Of a DNA stretch of 50,746 bases, positions 32,494 to 41,139 are shown one piece after another. The notes under the pieces are model-generated. The model was given only the letters and a program-made list of their open reading frames with translations. It ran no database searches and was not told the DNA's origin. The first letter of the stretch is position 1. Every line of letters starts with the position of its first letter. Both the position numbers and the translations under genes were made by a program. This DNA is from a bacterium (GTDB lineage Bacteria > Patescibacteriota > Minisyncoccia > Phycocordibacterales > UBA9973). The stretch lies in contig JAKBMK010000025.1 in NCBI GenBank assembly GCA_021831595.1, positions 127,114-177,859 of the forward strand. The letters run 5' to 3'.

Positions 32494-32946
32494 CTATCTA
32501 CTTATAATTCTTACTATGCATTCTTTTATGATAGAAATCAGATACACTATTACCATTACTGGAAGAGAAGAAGCAATGATTATATTCACCGGTCTGGAAA
32601 ATGGCTGAAAGAATACGGATATTACACATGCAATTCCTGTAATAATTATCAAGATAAACATAATTTTACCAAACTTACTCTCTTTTGCCCATTCTTCGGG
32701 GAATGTCTTCGTTGTTTCTTTAAAGATGGCAACGAATACTCCACCAACCATATACATCAAATAAATAGTTGTGAGAATCAGTGTTGTCTCAAAAAAGAAC
32801 TCCTCAAACTGGTGGAAAAATATTACCGAAGTAATCAATGAAAGTGACGATGTCATCATCGACACAAACAATGTTTTCCTAAATATATTCATTTCTTTCC
32901 AATCCGACATAAAAGAATTTCTGATTTTTTGTACTAATTTTTTCAT
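32494..32946 (-). CDS. Four-span membrane protein of unknown function
   Basis: 150 residues: a basic cytoplasmic N-terminus (MKKLVQKIRNSFMSDWKEMN), four hydrophobic helices (~24-44, 52-75, 95-115, 122-142) with two short loops, and a basic C-terminus. No motif identifies a family; the layout could suit a small channel, sensor or DUF-type protein. What stands out is its control region: a consensus promoter at 33071-33099, a leader of about 118 nt and a long hairpin, while most neighbours are leaderless. Its own terminator follows, so it is monocistronic. Confidence 0.7.
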   Translation of the reverse strand: MKKLVQKIRNSFMSDWKEMNIFRKTLFVSMMTSSLSLITSVIFFHQFEEFFFETTLILTTIYLMYMVGGVFVAIFKETTKTFPEEWAKESKFGKIMFILIIITGIACVISVFFQPFSRPVNIIIASSLPVMVIVYLISIIKECIVRIISR

Positions 32947-32969
32947 GATTTTGAGTTTTTAAATTGTTT

Positions 32970-33028
32970 ATGTTTATTGATTCGTCTTAACCTCCTAAGT
33001 AAAGAGGCAAAGATGAACCAATAAACAT
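32970..33028 (-). promoter_or_regulatory. Structured 5' leader hairpin hiding an AGGAGG
   Basis: Arms 33028-33015 and 32983-32970 (minus strand) form a 14-bp stem, all paired in RNA because the single non-Watson-Crick position is G-U on the minus strand (it would be A-C on the plus strand). An inner stem TCTT/AAGA plus CCTC/GAGG closes over a 9-nt loop and ties up the AGGAGG at 32996-32991. A 13-codon reading frame (33028-32987) begins in the outer arm and ends just after that AGGAGG. The start codon of the membrane gene is 24 bases downstream. Looks like a cis-acting RNA switch; trigger unknown. Confidence 0.55.
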
Positions 33029-33070
33029 TAATCAAAATCACTATTTTTAAAGAACTAACCTTACTTTTAT

Positions 33071-33099
33071 ATTATACACCTATTTTAGTGAAATGTCAA
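33071..33099 (-). promoter_or_regulatory. Consensus sigma-70-type promoter
   Basis: On the minus strand: TTGACA (33099-33094), 17-base spacer, TATAAT (33076-33071). Both hexamers are perfect. It is the strongest-looking promoter in the window and predicts a start near 33064. Confidence 0.8.
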
Positions 33100-33171
33100 G
33101 CATTTGTGCCTTACAAAATAAGCTCTATTTTATATAATCTATATAATAGAATAACAGATAGTACTAAAACA

Positions 33172-33193
33172 AAAATCCCCGAATGGGGATTTT
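33172..33193 (-). terminator. Intrinsic terminator after hsp20
   Basis: 9-bp stem AAAATCCCC / GGGGATTTT, loop of four bases; on the minus strand it is followed by TTTTTGTTTT. It starts four bases after the hsp20 stop and closes the tsaD-valS-prsW-hsp20 series. Confidence 0.85.
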
Positions 33194-33197
33194 CTTT

Positions 33198-33704
33198 TTA
33201 TATTGATTTGACCTTAAGTTTTGCTTCTTTATTCTTATCTATTTTTGGAAGCTTGATTATCAAAAGCCCATGCTTTTCAAGTGCTTCAGCCTCTTCTAGA
33301 TTAACTTCTTCTGGCAAGGATATTGTTCTCGAGAATGTGCCCCAGTATAATTCCTTCAAGAAATAGTTCTCTCTATTTACTGATTGATTTTCCTCTCTTC
33401 TACCTCTTATTGTTATAGAGTCTCTAGTTATATTTATGTTTAGATTATCAGGATGAACTCCGGCAATCATAGCCTGGACGATTATTTCATTCTCTGTTTG
33501 GTATAAGTCTAAGGTGAGTTCTGCGTCTTGTTCCTCTTCTTTCTCTTCTTCCTTTTTCTCTTCTTCAAATCCCTCGATATCTTTGCCAGAAATGTTTATT
33601 CTCTTTAGTGGGCCAGCATAAAGATTTGGTGATGATTCTTCTTCATCGTCTTCTAATCTAATACTTCCTGTAAGTCTTTCTAAAAATGATCTTTTTTTAA
33701 GCAT
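33198..33704 (-). CDS. Small heat-shock protein, Hsp20/alpha-crystallin family
   Basis: 168 residues. A long acidic N-terminal arm rich in Glu/Lys (~50-65) precedes the alpha-crystallin domain (~66-160): LTLDLYQTENEIIVQAMIAG, SITIRGRRE, ELYWGTFSRTISLPEEVN and the A-x-x-x-n-GLL signature EKHGLLIIKLPK. It binds unfolded proteins without ATP. The extended acidic linker is longer than usual. It follows the PrsW-like gene after 11 bases and ends at a terminator. Confidence 0.93.
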   Translation of the reverse strand: MLKKRSFLERLTGSIRLEDDEEESSPNLYAGPLKRINISGKDIEGFEEEKKEEEKEEEQDAELTLDLYQTENEIIVQAMIAGVHPDNLNINITRDSITIRGRREENQSVNRENYFLKELYWGTFSRTISLPEEVNLEEAEALEKHGLLIIKLPKIDKNKEAKLKVKSI

Positions 33705-33715
33705 ATATTTTTGTA

Positions 33716-34423
33716 TTAAACAGTTTGAACTGTCTTCATACGTTTTAATTTCTCAAATATAAGAATGTTGATAATAGCGATGACCCACAAGAAACCAAAA
33801 ACAGAAATAAAATTTCCACCGCCTCCTTTCATTATAAAAAAATTAAAGACACTATGCAAGGTAATAGCTGCTATTAATCCAATCAAAAAGTATGGAATTC
33901 TGTATTTTTGTATATAAAAAGATAGTCCGAGAGCACTTCCTATCATAGAGCTTGCTATAGCGTGGAGGAGGGTAGATCCTAGGAATCTTAAATTACCGGT
34001 TAGCATGCCAACAACGCTGCCACTTGTACTCATTGGTTTTATTAGATATAAGACATTTTCAAAAGCAGCAAAACCTAATGCTGTGGCGATGAAGTACATA
34101 GGATAGTCTATTGGTCTCCTTATAATATTATTACCAAATACTATAAAAGATACTCCTATGAGTTTTAGAATTTCTTCAATTGACGCCCAGACTATTATTT
34201 GTGTTGTGTTGTCCTTCAAGAAGTTAATTGAGAATTTTTCCATCCACATTGCAATAAGGACAATTATACCCCCCAATATAAAAGTAATTAAAATAAGTCC
34301 AAATGGTTCTGGCTCCTCTCTATCCTCTTCATAAAGCCAAAACCAAAGCCACAGTAGAGCTGGAGCTATTCCACCTGCTATTGCATACAATAATGCATTT
34401 GGATCTTTTGTTAATTTTTCCAT
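33716..34423 (-). CDS. PrsW-family intramembrane metalloprotease-like protein
   Basis: 235 residues from ATG 34423, which follows the valS stop by two bases; the ATG at 34441 would overlap valS. About seven membrane spans. The three PrsW motifs are present: EE-x-x-K in WASIEEILKLIG, E in LGFAAFENVLYL, and H in STLLHAIASS plus LHSVFNFF. PrsW clips anti-sigma factors or other membrane proteins in some bacteria; the family is part of the CPBP/Abi-like superfamily. Substrate unknown. Confidence 0.88.
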   Translation of the reverse strand: MEKLTKDPNALLYAIAGGIAPALLWLWFWLYEEDREEPEPFGLILITFILGGIIVLIAMWMEKFSINFLKDNTTQIIVWASIEEILKLIGVSFIVFGNNIIRRPIDYPMYFIATALGFAAFENVLYLIKPMSTSGSVVGMLTGNLRFLGSTLLHAIASSMIGSALGLSFYIQKYRIPYFLIGLIAAITLHSVFNFFIMKGGGGNFISVFGFLWVIAIINILIFEKLKRMKTVQTV

Positions 34424-34425
34424 AT

Positions 34426-36606
34426 CTATACTTTGGGCCACTCTTCCACGATTAATAATTTCTTATTTTCTATTGGCATTAGACTCCATATTTCTTCAGT
34501 GACGAACGGCATAAACGGATGAAGGATTTTTAATATCTTTATTAATGTACTTAGAAGGAACTCTGCACGAGACTCCTTGTCTTCATCTGTTCCACTCAAG
34601 AATATTTCTTTACTTTGTTCGATGATGACATCAGCGAAACGAGACCAGGTGTATTGATATATCTTTTCACTTACTAGATAAAATTTGTATTCTTCCATTT
34701 CTTTTGTAATTTCTTTTATGAGTCCATCCACTTCTTCTACTAAAGCATTTTCACGTTCTGTGTATTTGTTGAAATCTTTATCATATTTTGTGAACTCTGT
34801 ACTGCTTAATACAAAGCGAGTTATGTTCCAAAGTTTGTTTGCATAGTTCTTGTAAGCACGGATTTTGTCTTCGGACATCTTGGTATCATTCCCTGGACCT
34901 GTACCTACGATGAGCGACATACGCACAGCATCAGTACCATATTTTGCGGATACTTCAAGTGGATCCATGGCATTACCTAAGGACTTACTCATCTTGCGTC
35001 CCTGGGCGTCGCGAACAACTCCCTGGAGATATACTGTCTTAAAAGGAACTTCACCTAGAATATAAGTACTCATAAGTATCATACGAGCCACCCAGAAGAA
35101 GATGATGTCGTGTGCCGTCTCAAGCATGCTAGTAGGATGATATGTTTTGAAGTCGGGAGCATTTAAGTCTGGCCAGCCAAGAGTCGAGAAAGTCCAAAGT
35201 CCAGAAGAGAACCAAGTATCGAGAGTATCAGAATCTTGCTCCCAACCTTCACCCCCCGGCGCTTCTACTCCGCAATATATTTCTTCTCCCTTGTACCATA
35301 CAGGGATTCTGTGTCCATACCATATCTGACGAGAGATGCACCAGTCGCGAAGATTTTCAATCCAGTTATAGTAAACTTTTTCAAAACGATCTGGAATAAT
35401 ATTTACATCACCAGATTTTACTGCCTCTAACATTAATTCTTTTAGAGTTTTATTATTGCGATCTTTTATTTGTTTGTTTACATTTATGAACCACTGATTC
35501 ATTATTTGTGGTTCTACAACTGCATCTGTTCTTTCGGCTGTTGCTATATTGTGTACATAATTTTCGTCTATTTTTTCAACCAAGCCTTTGGCTTCTAATT
35601 TTGCAATAATTTTTTCTCTGGCATCTTTTATTTTCATTCCAGAAAATTCTCCAGCGATAGGGAGGAGCTTTCCGTATTTGTCTATGATTTGTTCTTTCTC
35701 CAAATTGTGTCTCTCTGCTATTTCAAAGTCGACAGTCGAATGCCAGGGTGTAATGGTCATAACTCCGGTTCCGAATTCCATATCGATACTTTCGTCTTTG
35801 ACTATTGTTGCTGTGATAGGTCCATTTATCCATTCTAAATCTATTTTTTGTCCATCTTTATATTCGGCATATCTTTTATCTTCTGGGTGCATTACTACAT
35901 ACTTGTCTCCGAATTTAGTTTCAGGACGAGCAGTACCAATTATAAATGGGCCATATTTAAGGTAATAGAATTTTGTTTTTTCTTCTTTGTATACTAGCTC
36001 ATCATCTGAAATAACCGTTTGGCCCTTAGGATCCCAGTTCACAATACGGTGACCACGATATATGAGGCCGTCATCATACATTTTCTTGAAAGCGGTACGC
36101 ACTGCAAAATTTCTCTTTGCGTCGAGAGTATATGCTTCGCGTGACCAGTCGAGAGATGCCCCCATCTTTTTAGATTGGTTGACTATAGTATCGTGACTTT
36201 CTTGGGCGAATTTCTCAACACGTTTTAGAAATTCTTCGCGACCAAGATCTGTTTTTCTCTTGCCTTCTTCTTTTTCTAAGATTTTTTCAACTTTAGACTG
36301 CGTGGCGATGGCAGCGTGGTCAGTTCCCGGGAGCCAAAGAGTACGCTTTCCTTGCATACGAGCAAAACGGACCATGATATCCTCGATAGTGAGCATTGAA
36401 GCATGGCCTATATGTAGAGTTCCTGTGACGTTTGGAGGCGGGAGAACCATAGAGAAAACGGAGGCATTCTTGTCTGTCACGCCTTTTTCTATGCAGACAT
36501 CTGGATTGAAAAATCCGCTTTCTTCCCAGAGTTTATAAATACGGTCCTCAGTTTCCTTTGGATCGTATGGTTTTAAGAATTTAGGGTCTATATTGGGCTC
36601 TTGCAT
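34426..36606 (-). CDS. valS: Valyl-tRNA synthetase
   Basis: 726 residues, well below the 880-950 usual, mainly through loss of the C-terminal coiled coil and compact insertions. HIGH motif PPPNVTGTLHIGHASML, KMSKS motif GRKMSKSLGNAMDP, editing domain (TARPETKFGDKYVVMHPED, MTITPWHSTVDFEIAERH), and WCISRQIWYGHRIPVW are clear. The start at 36606 is set by the promoter six bases upstream. Ends with TAG, followed by the PrsW-like gene. Confidence 0.98.
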   Translation of the reverse strand: MQEPNIDPKFLKPYDPKETEDRIYKLWEESGFFNPDVCIEKGVTDKNASVFSMVLPPPNVTGTLHIGHASMLTIEDIMVRFARMQGKRTLWLPGTDHAAIATQSKVEKILEKEEGKRKTDLGREEFLKRVEKFAQESHDTIVNQSKKMGASLDWSREAYTLDAKRNFAVRTAFKKMYDDGLIYRGHRIVNWDPKGQTVISDDELVYKEEKTKFYYLKYGPFIIGTARPETKFGDKYVVMHPEDKRYAEYKDGQKIDLEWINGPITATIVKDESIDMEFGTGVMTITPWHSTVDFEIAERHNLEKEQIIDKYGKLLPIAGEFSGMKIKDAREKIIAKLEAKGLVEKIDENYVHNIATAERTDAVVEPQIMNQWFINVNKQIKDRNNKTLKELMLEAVKSGDVNIIPDRFEKVYYNWIENLRDWCISRQIWYGHRIPVWYKGEEIYCGVEAPGGEGWEQDSDTLDTWFSSGLWTFSTLGWPDLNAPDFKTYHPTSMLETAHDIIFFWVARMILMSTYILGEVPFKTVYLQGVVRDAQGRKMSKSLGNAMDPLEVSAKYGTDAVRMSLIVGTGPGNDTKMSEDKIRAYKNYANKLWNITRFVLSSTEFTKYDKDFNKYTERENALVEEVDGLIKEITKEMEEYKFYLVSEKIYQYTWSRFADVIIEQSKEIFLSGTDEDKESRAEFLLSTLIKILKILHPFMPFVTEEIWSLMPIENKKLLIVEEWPKV

Positions 36607-36612
36607 AAGTAA

Positions 36613-36621
36613 AATATAGCA
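36613..36621 (-). promoter_or_regulatory. Extended -10 promoter of valS, leaderless
   Basis: Minus strand TGC-TATATT (36621-36613), six bases, then ATG 36606. It lies in the 22-base gap after tsaD, so valS can be transcribed independently. Confidence 0.6.
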
Positions 36622-36628
36622 TATTTTA

Positions 36629-37729
36629 CTATAAAGATAAATTACCCTTGGCTTTTATAGAGCTTAGTCTGCTTCCTTGTTTTTTGTTCTTATATTGATA
36701 GTATCCAGCGATGGCGATCATGAGGGCATTGTCTCCAGTGAGAGACTTCGAAGGGAAGTATGTTTTTGTTTTCAACTTTTCTTTTTTAATTTTTTGAAGC
36801 ATTTGTTCTTGCAAGTAAGTATTTGCAGAAACTCCACCCCCGACAATGAGAGTTTTTATTTTGTATTCTTTTATGGCCTTGATAGTTTTGTGAACTAATG
36901 TTTCTATAACAGCATCTTCAAATTCGCAAGCTATCTTTTGCTTGATATTGGTATTTTCTAATACATTTGGATCTTTCTCTTTTAAGTCTCGCACTAGATA
37001 AAGCACGGCAGTTTTTAGCCCAGAGAATGAAAAGTCGTAATCTTTAGAATGAATCATAGGGCGGGGCAACAAGATCTCTGGTATTCTGCTCGAAATGTTA
37101 TTCCCGTCAGCACGCTCAATTGCAGCCATCTTTGAAACTTCTGGCCCTCCAGGATAAGGAAGCCCAAGCATACGAGCGACTTTGTCGAAAGCTTCACCGG
37201 CCGCGTCGTCTCTTGTTTGCCCTATCTTTTTATATTTCATTCCATCTTTTACAAGTACGAGTTCTGTATGTCCTCCAGAGACAAGGAGCGAAAGCATAGG
37301 GAACATCGTTTTATTTATATCTACAGTGAAAGTTTTACTCTTTTTAGGGAAAATAGAAAATAGATGCCCCTCCATATGGTTCACAGGTATTACAGGAATT
37401 TTATATTTCTTATTAATTTCTTTTACAAAAACAATTCCTGTCCAAAGAGCCGGCTCAAGTCCAGGACCTGTCGTTACAGCTATCGCATCTACTTTCTCTA
37501 TCTTGATCTTTGCTTGTTTTAAAACTCTTTCAAGTATCAGAGGTAAGTTTTTTATATGCTCTCTTTTGGCAATAGCTGGGAAAACTCCTCCATAAGGTAT
37601 ATGAATAGCGATCTGGGAAGATACTTCATTTCCAAGAATTTTAAATTTTGCTTTTTTACCTTCTTGTTTGACTTCTACTACTGCTATAGCTGTCTCGTCA
37701 CAAGAGGTTTCTATTGCTAAAATTTTCAT
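36629..37729 (-). CDS. tsaD: tRNA threonylcarbamoyladenosine transferase TsaD (Kae1/Gcp)
   Basis: 366 residues. MKILAIETSCDETAIAVVE at the N-terminus, metal ligands in VNHMEGHLFS, and SGGHTELVLV, RDDAAGEAFDKVARMLGLPYPGGP, and VGGGVSANTYL. TsaD transfers the threonylcarbamoyl group made by TsaC (20117-20704) to A37 of ANN-reading tRNAs. The extended C-terminus (KNKKQGSRLSSIKAKGN) is basic. Divergent from the kinase gene at 37787. Confidence 0.98.
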   Translation of the reverse strand: MKILAIETSCDETAIAVVEVKQEGKKAKFKILGNEVSSQIAIHIPYGGVFPAIAKREHIKNLPLILERVLKQAKIKIEKVDAIAVTTGPGLEPALWTGIVFVKEINKKYKIPVIPVNHMEGHLFSIFPKKSKTFTVDINKTMFPMLSLLVSGGHTELVLVKDGMKYKKIGQTRDDAAGEAFDKVARMLGLPYPGGPEVSKMAAIERADGNNISSRIPEILLPRPMIHSKDYDFSFSGLKTAVLYLVRDLKEKDPNVLENTNIKQKIACEFEDAVIETLVHKTIKAIKEYKIKTLIVGGGVSANTYLQEQMLQKIKKEKLKTKTYFPSKSLTGDNALMIAIAGYYQYKNKKQGSRLSSIKAKGNLSL

Positions 37730-37735
37730 ATTTGC

Positions 37736-37744
37736 ACTATAACA
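37736..37744 (-). promoter_or_regulatory. Extended -10 promoter of tsaD, leaderless
   Basis: Minus strand TGT-TATAGT (37744-37736), six bases, then ATG 37729. Confidence 0.55.
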
Positions 37745-37771
37745 TAAGGGTTTTTATTTGACTACCATTTA

Positions 37772-37780
37772 TGCTAGAAT
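37772..37780 (+). promoter_or_regulatory. Extended -10 promoter of the 37787 gene, leaderless
   Basis: TGC-TAGAAT (37772-37780), six bases, then ATG 37787. Divergent from the tsaD promoter 28 bases away. Confidence 0.55.
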
Positions 37781-37786
37781 GAGAAT

Positions 37787-38365
37787 ATGAATAAAAAGCA
37801 TATAATCACGATTGCCGGATCTCTTGGCAGTGGCAAGTCTTCAACAGCAAAAAAGCTTTCAGAGGTATTGAACTATAAGCATTTTTCTACTGGTGATTTT
37901 ATGCGCTCAATTGCAGACGAGAGAGGTGTTCCCCTGGCGGAATTGAGTAAAATGGCGGAGACAGACCCATCGATAGATAGAATGCTCGACGATAGAAATC
38001 TAGAAGTTGGAAAAATGAAAAATATAGTTCTCGATTCTCGCTTGGGTTTCCATTTCATACCGGACGCTTTTAAAGTTTTCTTAGAACTTGATCCTGTTAT
38101 TGCTTCCGAAAGAATTTTGCATGATAAAAATTTTAATCCGAATAGGAACAAAGAATCTTCTGGTAGTTTTGATACTCCAGAAAGTATAAAAGAAAAAATT
38201 AATTTTCGGCTAGAAAGTGAAAGGAAGAGATACAAAGACTTGTATAATATAGAAGACCATACATCTCATAATAATTTTGATTTAGTTATAAACACAGAGA
38301 AGATCCCACTCGAAGAGGTTTGTAAAAAGATAGTAGAAGAATATAATAATTGGCTCAACAAATAA
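37787..38365 (+). CDS. Cytidylate-kinase-like nucleoside monophosphate kinase
   Basis: 192 residues, resembling the compact archaeal-type CMP kinase group. P-loop ITIAGSLGSGKSSTAKKL at ~6-23, NMP-binding STGDFMRSIAD, then VLDSRLGFHFIPDAFKVFLE and a charged lid region. It would phosphorylate CMP/dCMP or a similar nucleotide; exact substrate is not certain from sequence. The tail overlaps the region before murE, whose ATG lies five bases after the stop. Confidence 0.85.
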   Translation: MNKKHIITIAGSLGSGKSSTAKKLSEVLNYKHFSTGDFMRSIADERGVPLAELSKMAETDPSIDRMLDDRNLEVGKMKNIVLDSRLGFHFIPDAFKVFLELDPVIASERILHDKNFNPNRNKESSGSFDTPESIKEKINFRLESERKRYKDLYNIEDHTSHNNFDLVINTEKIPLEEVCKKIVEEYNNWLNK

Positions 38366-38370
38366 TTTTT

Positions 38371-39771
38371 ATGAAAATACTCAACAATCTATTAGAAGAA
38401 ATAACAATATTAAGTCAGCATGGGAATATTGATGCAGGGGTTTCTTCTGTATCTTTAGATTCTAGAGACATACAACCTCATTCATTATTTGTTGCCTTGG
38501 TTGGTAATGTTGTCGATGGACATGACTTTATAAATGAGGTTATAGAGAAAGGTGCTACAAGTATTGTTTATGAAAAAGAAATCACAGATCGGAAACCGGG
38601 GGTGACTTACATAAGAGTCACAGATACGCACAGTGCAGTGGGTATTATTGCAAGTAATTTTTATGACAATCCATCACATAAAATGAAGCTGGTTGGAGTC
38701 ACTGGTACGAATGGCAAGACTACTACTGCCACACTGCTCCATCAGCTTTTCCGTGATCTAGGGTACAAAGCTGGCATGATAGGCACTGTAGTAAATAAAG
38801 TGAATGATAAATCTTATGAAGCAGAGCGTACTACTCCAGACCCTGTGACGCTAAATAAGCTTTTGGCTGAAATGATAGATGAAGGTTGCGAATATTGTTT
38901 TATGGAAGTTTCTTCACATTCAGTTTGCGAGAAGAGAATATCGGGTCTTCATTTCATTGGTGGAATATTTACAAATCTAACACTTGATCACTTGGATTAT
39001 CACAAGACAATTGATAATTATTGCGATGCTAAAAAGGGCTTCTTCGATATATTGCCTGCGACGGGTTTTGCTGTTGCAAATATAGACGATGAGAGAGGTG
39101 AGTATATGCTTTCAACAACAAAGGCGAATAAGTATAGACTAAGTCTCAAAAAAGAAGCTGACTTTACGGACAGACTTGAAACAAAACTCATTGGGGAATT
39201 TAATGTCTACAATATTTTAGGAGTTTACGCTGTGGCAATATTACTTGGACAAGATAAATATAGAGTTAAAGAAATTATAAAAAATCTTGGAGCTGTTCCA
39301 GGACGATTCCAATACATAAAATCAAACAGTGGTATAACTGGAATCGTAGATTATGCTCATACACCAGATGCATTAGAAAATGTTTTGAGAACTACAAACG
39401 AAATGAAAAAAAGCGGCAGAGTAATCGCCATTGTGGGTTGTGGCGGTGATCGAGATAAAAGTAAAAGGCCAATAATGGCTCGTATTGGATATGATATGAG
39501 TGATATCCTTATACTCACTTCTGATAATCCTCGTACTGAGAAGCCTGTGTCAATACTCGAAGATATGAAGAGGGGTCTAGATGGACTTTATCTAGAAGGT
39601 AAAGTTTATGTGATAGTTGATCGTGGTGATGCGATAGAGAAGGCCTGCTCGCTAGCGCTCGCAGGCGACTACATCTTGGTTGCGGGTAAGGGGCATGAGA
39701 ACTATCAAGAAGTGAATGGGGTTAAAACGCATTTTGACGACATGGAAGAATTACAGAAAAATTTAAAATAA
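38371..39771 (+). CDS. murE: UDP-N-acetylmuramoyl-tripeptide synthetase MurE
   Basis: 466 residues from ATG 38371; the TTG at 38350 lies in the previous gene. P-loop GVTGTNGKTTTATLLHQLF at ~109, FMEVSSHSVCEKRISGLHF, LTLDHLDYHKTIDNY, and TSDNPRTEKP in the C-terminal domain. DNPR is the motif associated with meso-diaminopimelate as substrate, so a DAP-type peptidoglycan stem is suggested. Adds the third residue to UDP-MurNAc-dipeptide. Stop and murD start overlap as TAATG. Confidence 0.96.
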   Translation: MKILNNLLEEITILSQHGNIDAGVSSVSLDSRDIQPHSLFVALVGNVVDGHDFINEVIEKGATSIVYEKEITDRKPGVTYIRVTDTHSAVGIIASNFYDNPSHKMKLVGVTGTNGKTTTATLLHQLFRDLGYKAGMIGTVVNKVNDKSYEAERTTPDPVTLNKLLAEMIDEGCEYCFMEVSSHSVCEKRISGLHFIGGIFTNLTLDHLDYHKTIDNYCDAKKGFFDILPATGFAVANIDDERGEYMLSTTKANKYRLSLKKEADFTDRLETKLIGEFNVYNILGVYAVAILLGQDKYRVKEIIKNLGAVPGRFQYIKSNSGITGIVDYAHTPDALENVLRTTNEMKKSGRVIAIVGCGGDRDKSKRPIMARIGYDMSDILILTSDNPRTEKPVSILEDMKRGLDGLYLEGKVYVIVDRGDAIEKACSLALAGDYILVAGKGHENYQEVNGVKTHFDDMEELQKNLK

Positions 39772-41138
39772 TGCAAAATTATAAAAAACAATTTAAAGGG
39801 AAGAAGATTACGATCATGGGGCTCGGGCTTTTGGGTCGGGGGATTGGGTATACCAAATTCTTGGCGGAATGTGGCGCAGATTTGATCGTGACTGACCTCA
39901 AGACCAAAGAGCAATTAGCTACTTCACTTAAAGCTTTGAGTAAATTCAAAAATATAAAGTACGTACTAGGAGAGCATAGACTTGAGGATTTTAGAGGCCG
40001 AGATATGATTATGAAAGCTGCCGGAGTGCCTCTTGATTCTATTTATATAAAAGAAGCGAAAAATAATGGAATTCCAGTTGAGATGGATGTGTCTTTGTTT
40101 GCAAAAGTAGCTCCTGAAGTTATGGTGATAGGAGTGACAGGTACCAGAGGCAAGAGTATGACGACGACTCTCATATATGAGATTTTGAAAGCGAATGAGA
40201 AATTTTTAAAGAATCCTTCGCTTTCGCTCAGGACAAAAAAACCTTCAGTTTTTTTGGGTGGAAATCTTCGTGGTGTTGCAACCTTGCCGCTTCTCAAGAA
40301 AGTTAAAGCCGGCGATATACTTGTCTGCGAGCTTGATTCTTGGCAATTGCAAGGTTTCGGTGAGGCAAAACTTTCACCTTCCATAGCTGTGTTTACGACA
40401 TTTATGCCAGATCACATGAATTATTATAAGAATGATATGGATAAATATTTTGATGACAAAGCAAATATTTTCAAATATCAAAACAAAGACGACACACTGG
40501 TAATCTTGCCTGATATGAAAAAATGGATAAATAAAGAAAATGTAAAAGGCAAATTGGTAGTTACAGACAAGAGAGTAGTGGATACTTGGAAATTCAATGT
40601 GAAAGGAGACCATCATAGAAACAATTTGGCCTGTGCTGTGAAAGTAGCAGAAGTGCTAGGAATACCGGAAGTAAAAATTAAAAAAATAGTTTCAAGATTT
40701 GAAGGTCTAGAGGGCAGACTTCAATTGCTTAAAACATATAAGGGTATAAAAATATATAACGACAATAATGCTACGACCCCTGAAGCCACAATCGCTGGTA
40801 TTGAAGCATTGAAGTCCAGTAATAAAAATATAATTTTAATTTGTGGTGGGGCAGACAAAGGACTTAATCTGGATAATTTTGTAAAAACCATAAATGAGAA
40901 CTGCAAGAGTGTAGTAATGATTCCAGGTACAGGTACAGAAAGACTAAACCATAGTTATGAATTAAAAGTGAAAAATGAAGTTGGAAAAGATTTGAAAGAT
41001 ATAGTAAAAAGCGCCTTATCCCAAGCTAAAAAGGGCAACATTATCCTTTTCTCCCCAGCCTTTGCTTCTTTTGGAATGTTCAATAATGAATATGAAAGAA
41101 ATGATTTGTTTATGAAGATAATTAAGAAATTGAAATAA
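39771..41138 (+). CDS. murD: UDP-N-acetylmuramoylalanine-D-glutamate ligase MurD
   Basis: 455 residues. Rossmann start ITIMGLGLLGRGIGYTKFL, P-loop GVTGTRGKSMTTTLIYEIL with Arg where Asn is usual, CELDSWQLQGF, FTTFMPDHMNYYKNDMDKYF, FEGLEGRLQLL and IYNDNNATTPEATIAGIEAL. The second ligase of the pathway, acting before MurE. An extra stretch after the P-loop helix (LKANEKFLKNPSLSLRTKK) is longer than in typical MurD. Translation is coupled to murE through TAATG. Confidence 0.95.
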   Translation: MQNYKKQFKGKKITIMGLGLLGRGIGYTKFLAECGADLIVTDLKTKEQLATSLKALSKFKNIKYVLGEHRLEDFRGRDMIMKAAGVPLDSIYIKEAKNNGIPVEMDVSLFAKVAPEVMVIGVTGTRGKSMTTTLIYEILKANEKFLKNPSLSLRTKKPSVFLGGNLRGVATLPLLKKVKAGDILVCELDSWQLQGFGEAKLSPSIAVFTTFMPDHMNYYKNDMDKYFDDKANIFKYQNKDDTLVILPDMKKWINKENVKGKLVVTDKRVVDTWKFNVKGDHHRNNLACAVKVAEVLGIPEVKIKKIVSRFEGLEGRLQLLKTYKGIKIYNDNNATTPEATIAGIEALKSSNKNIILICGGADKGLNLDNFVKTINENCKSVVMIPGTGTERLNHSYELKVKNEVGKDLKDIVKSALSQAKKGNIILFSPAFASFGMFNNEYERNDLFMKIIKKLK

Positions 41139-41139
41139 T

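Noticed and set aside
39643..39666. GCCTGC...GCAGGC hairpin with a CGCTAGCG centre
   Set aside because: It lies inside murE and encodes a normal conserved stretch (KACSLALAGDYILVAGKGHE); no insertion relative to the family is evident.
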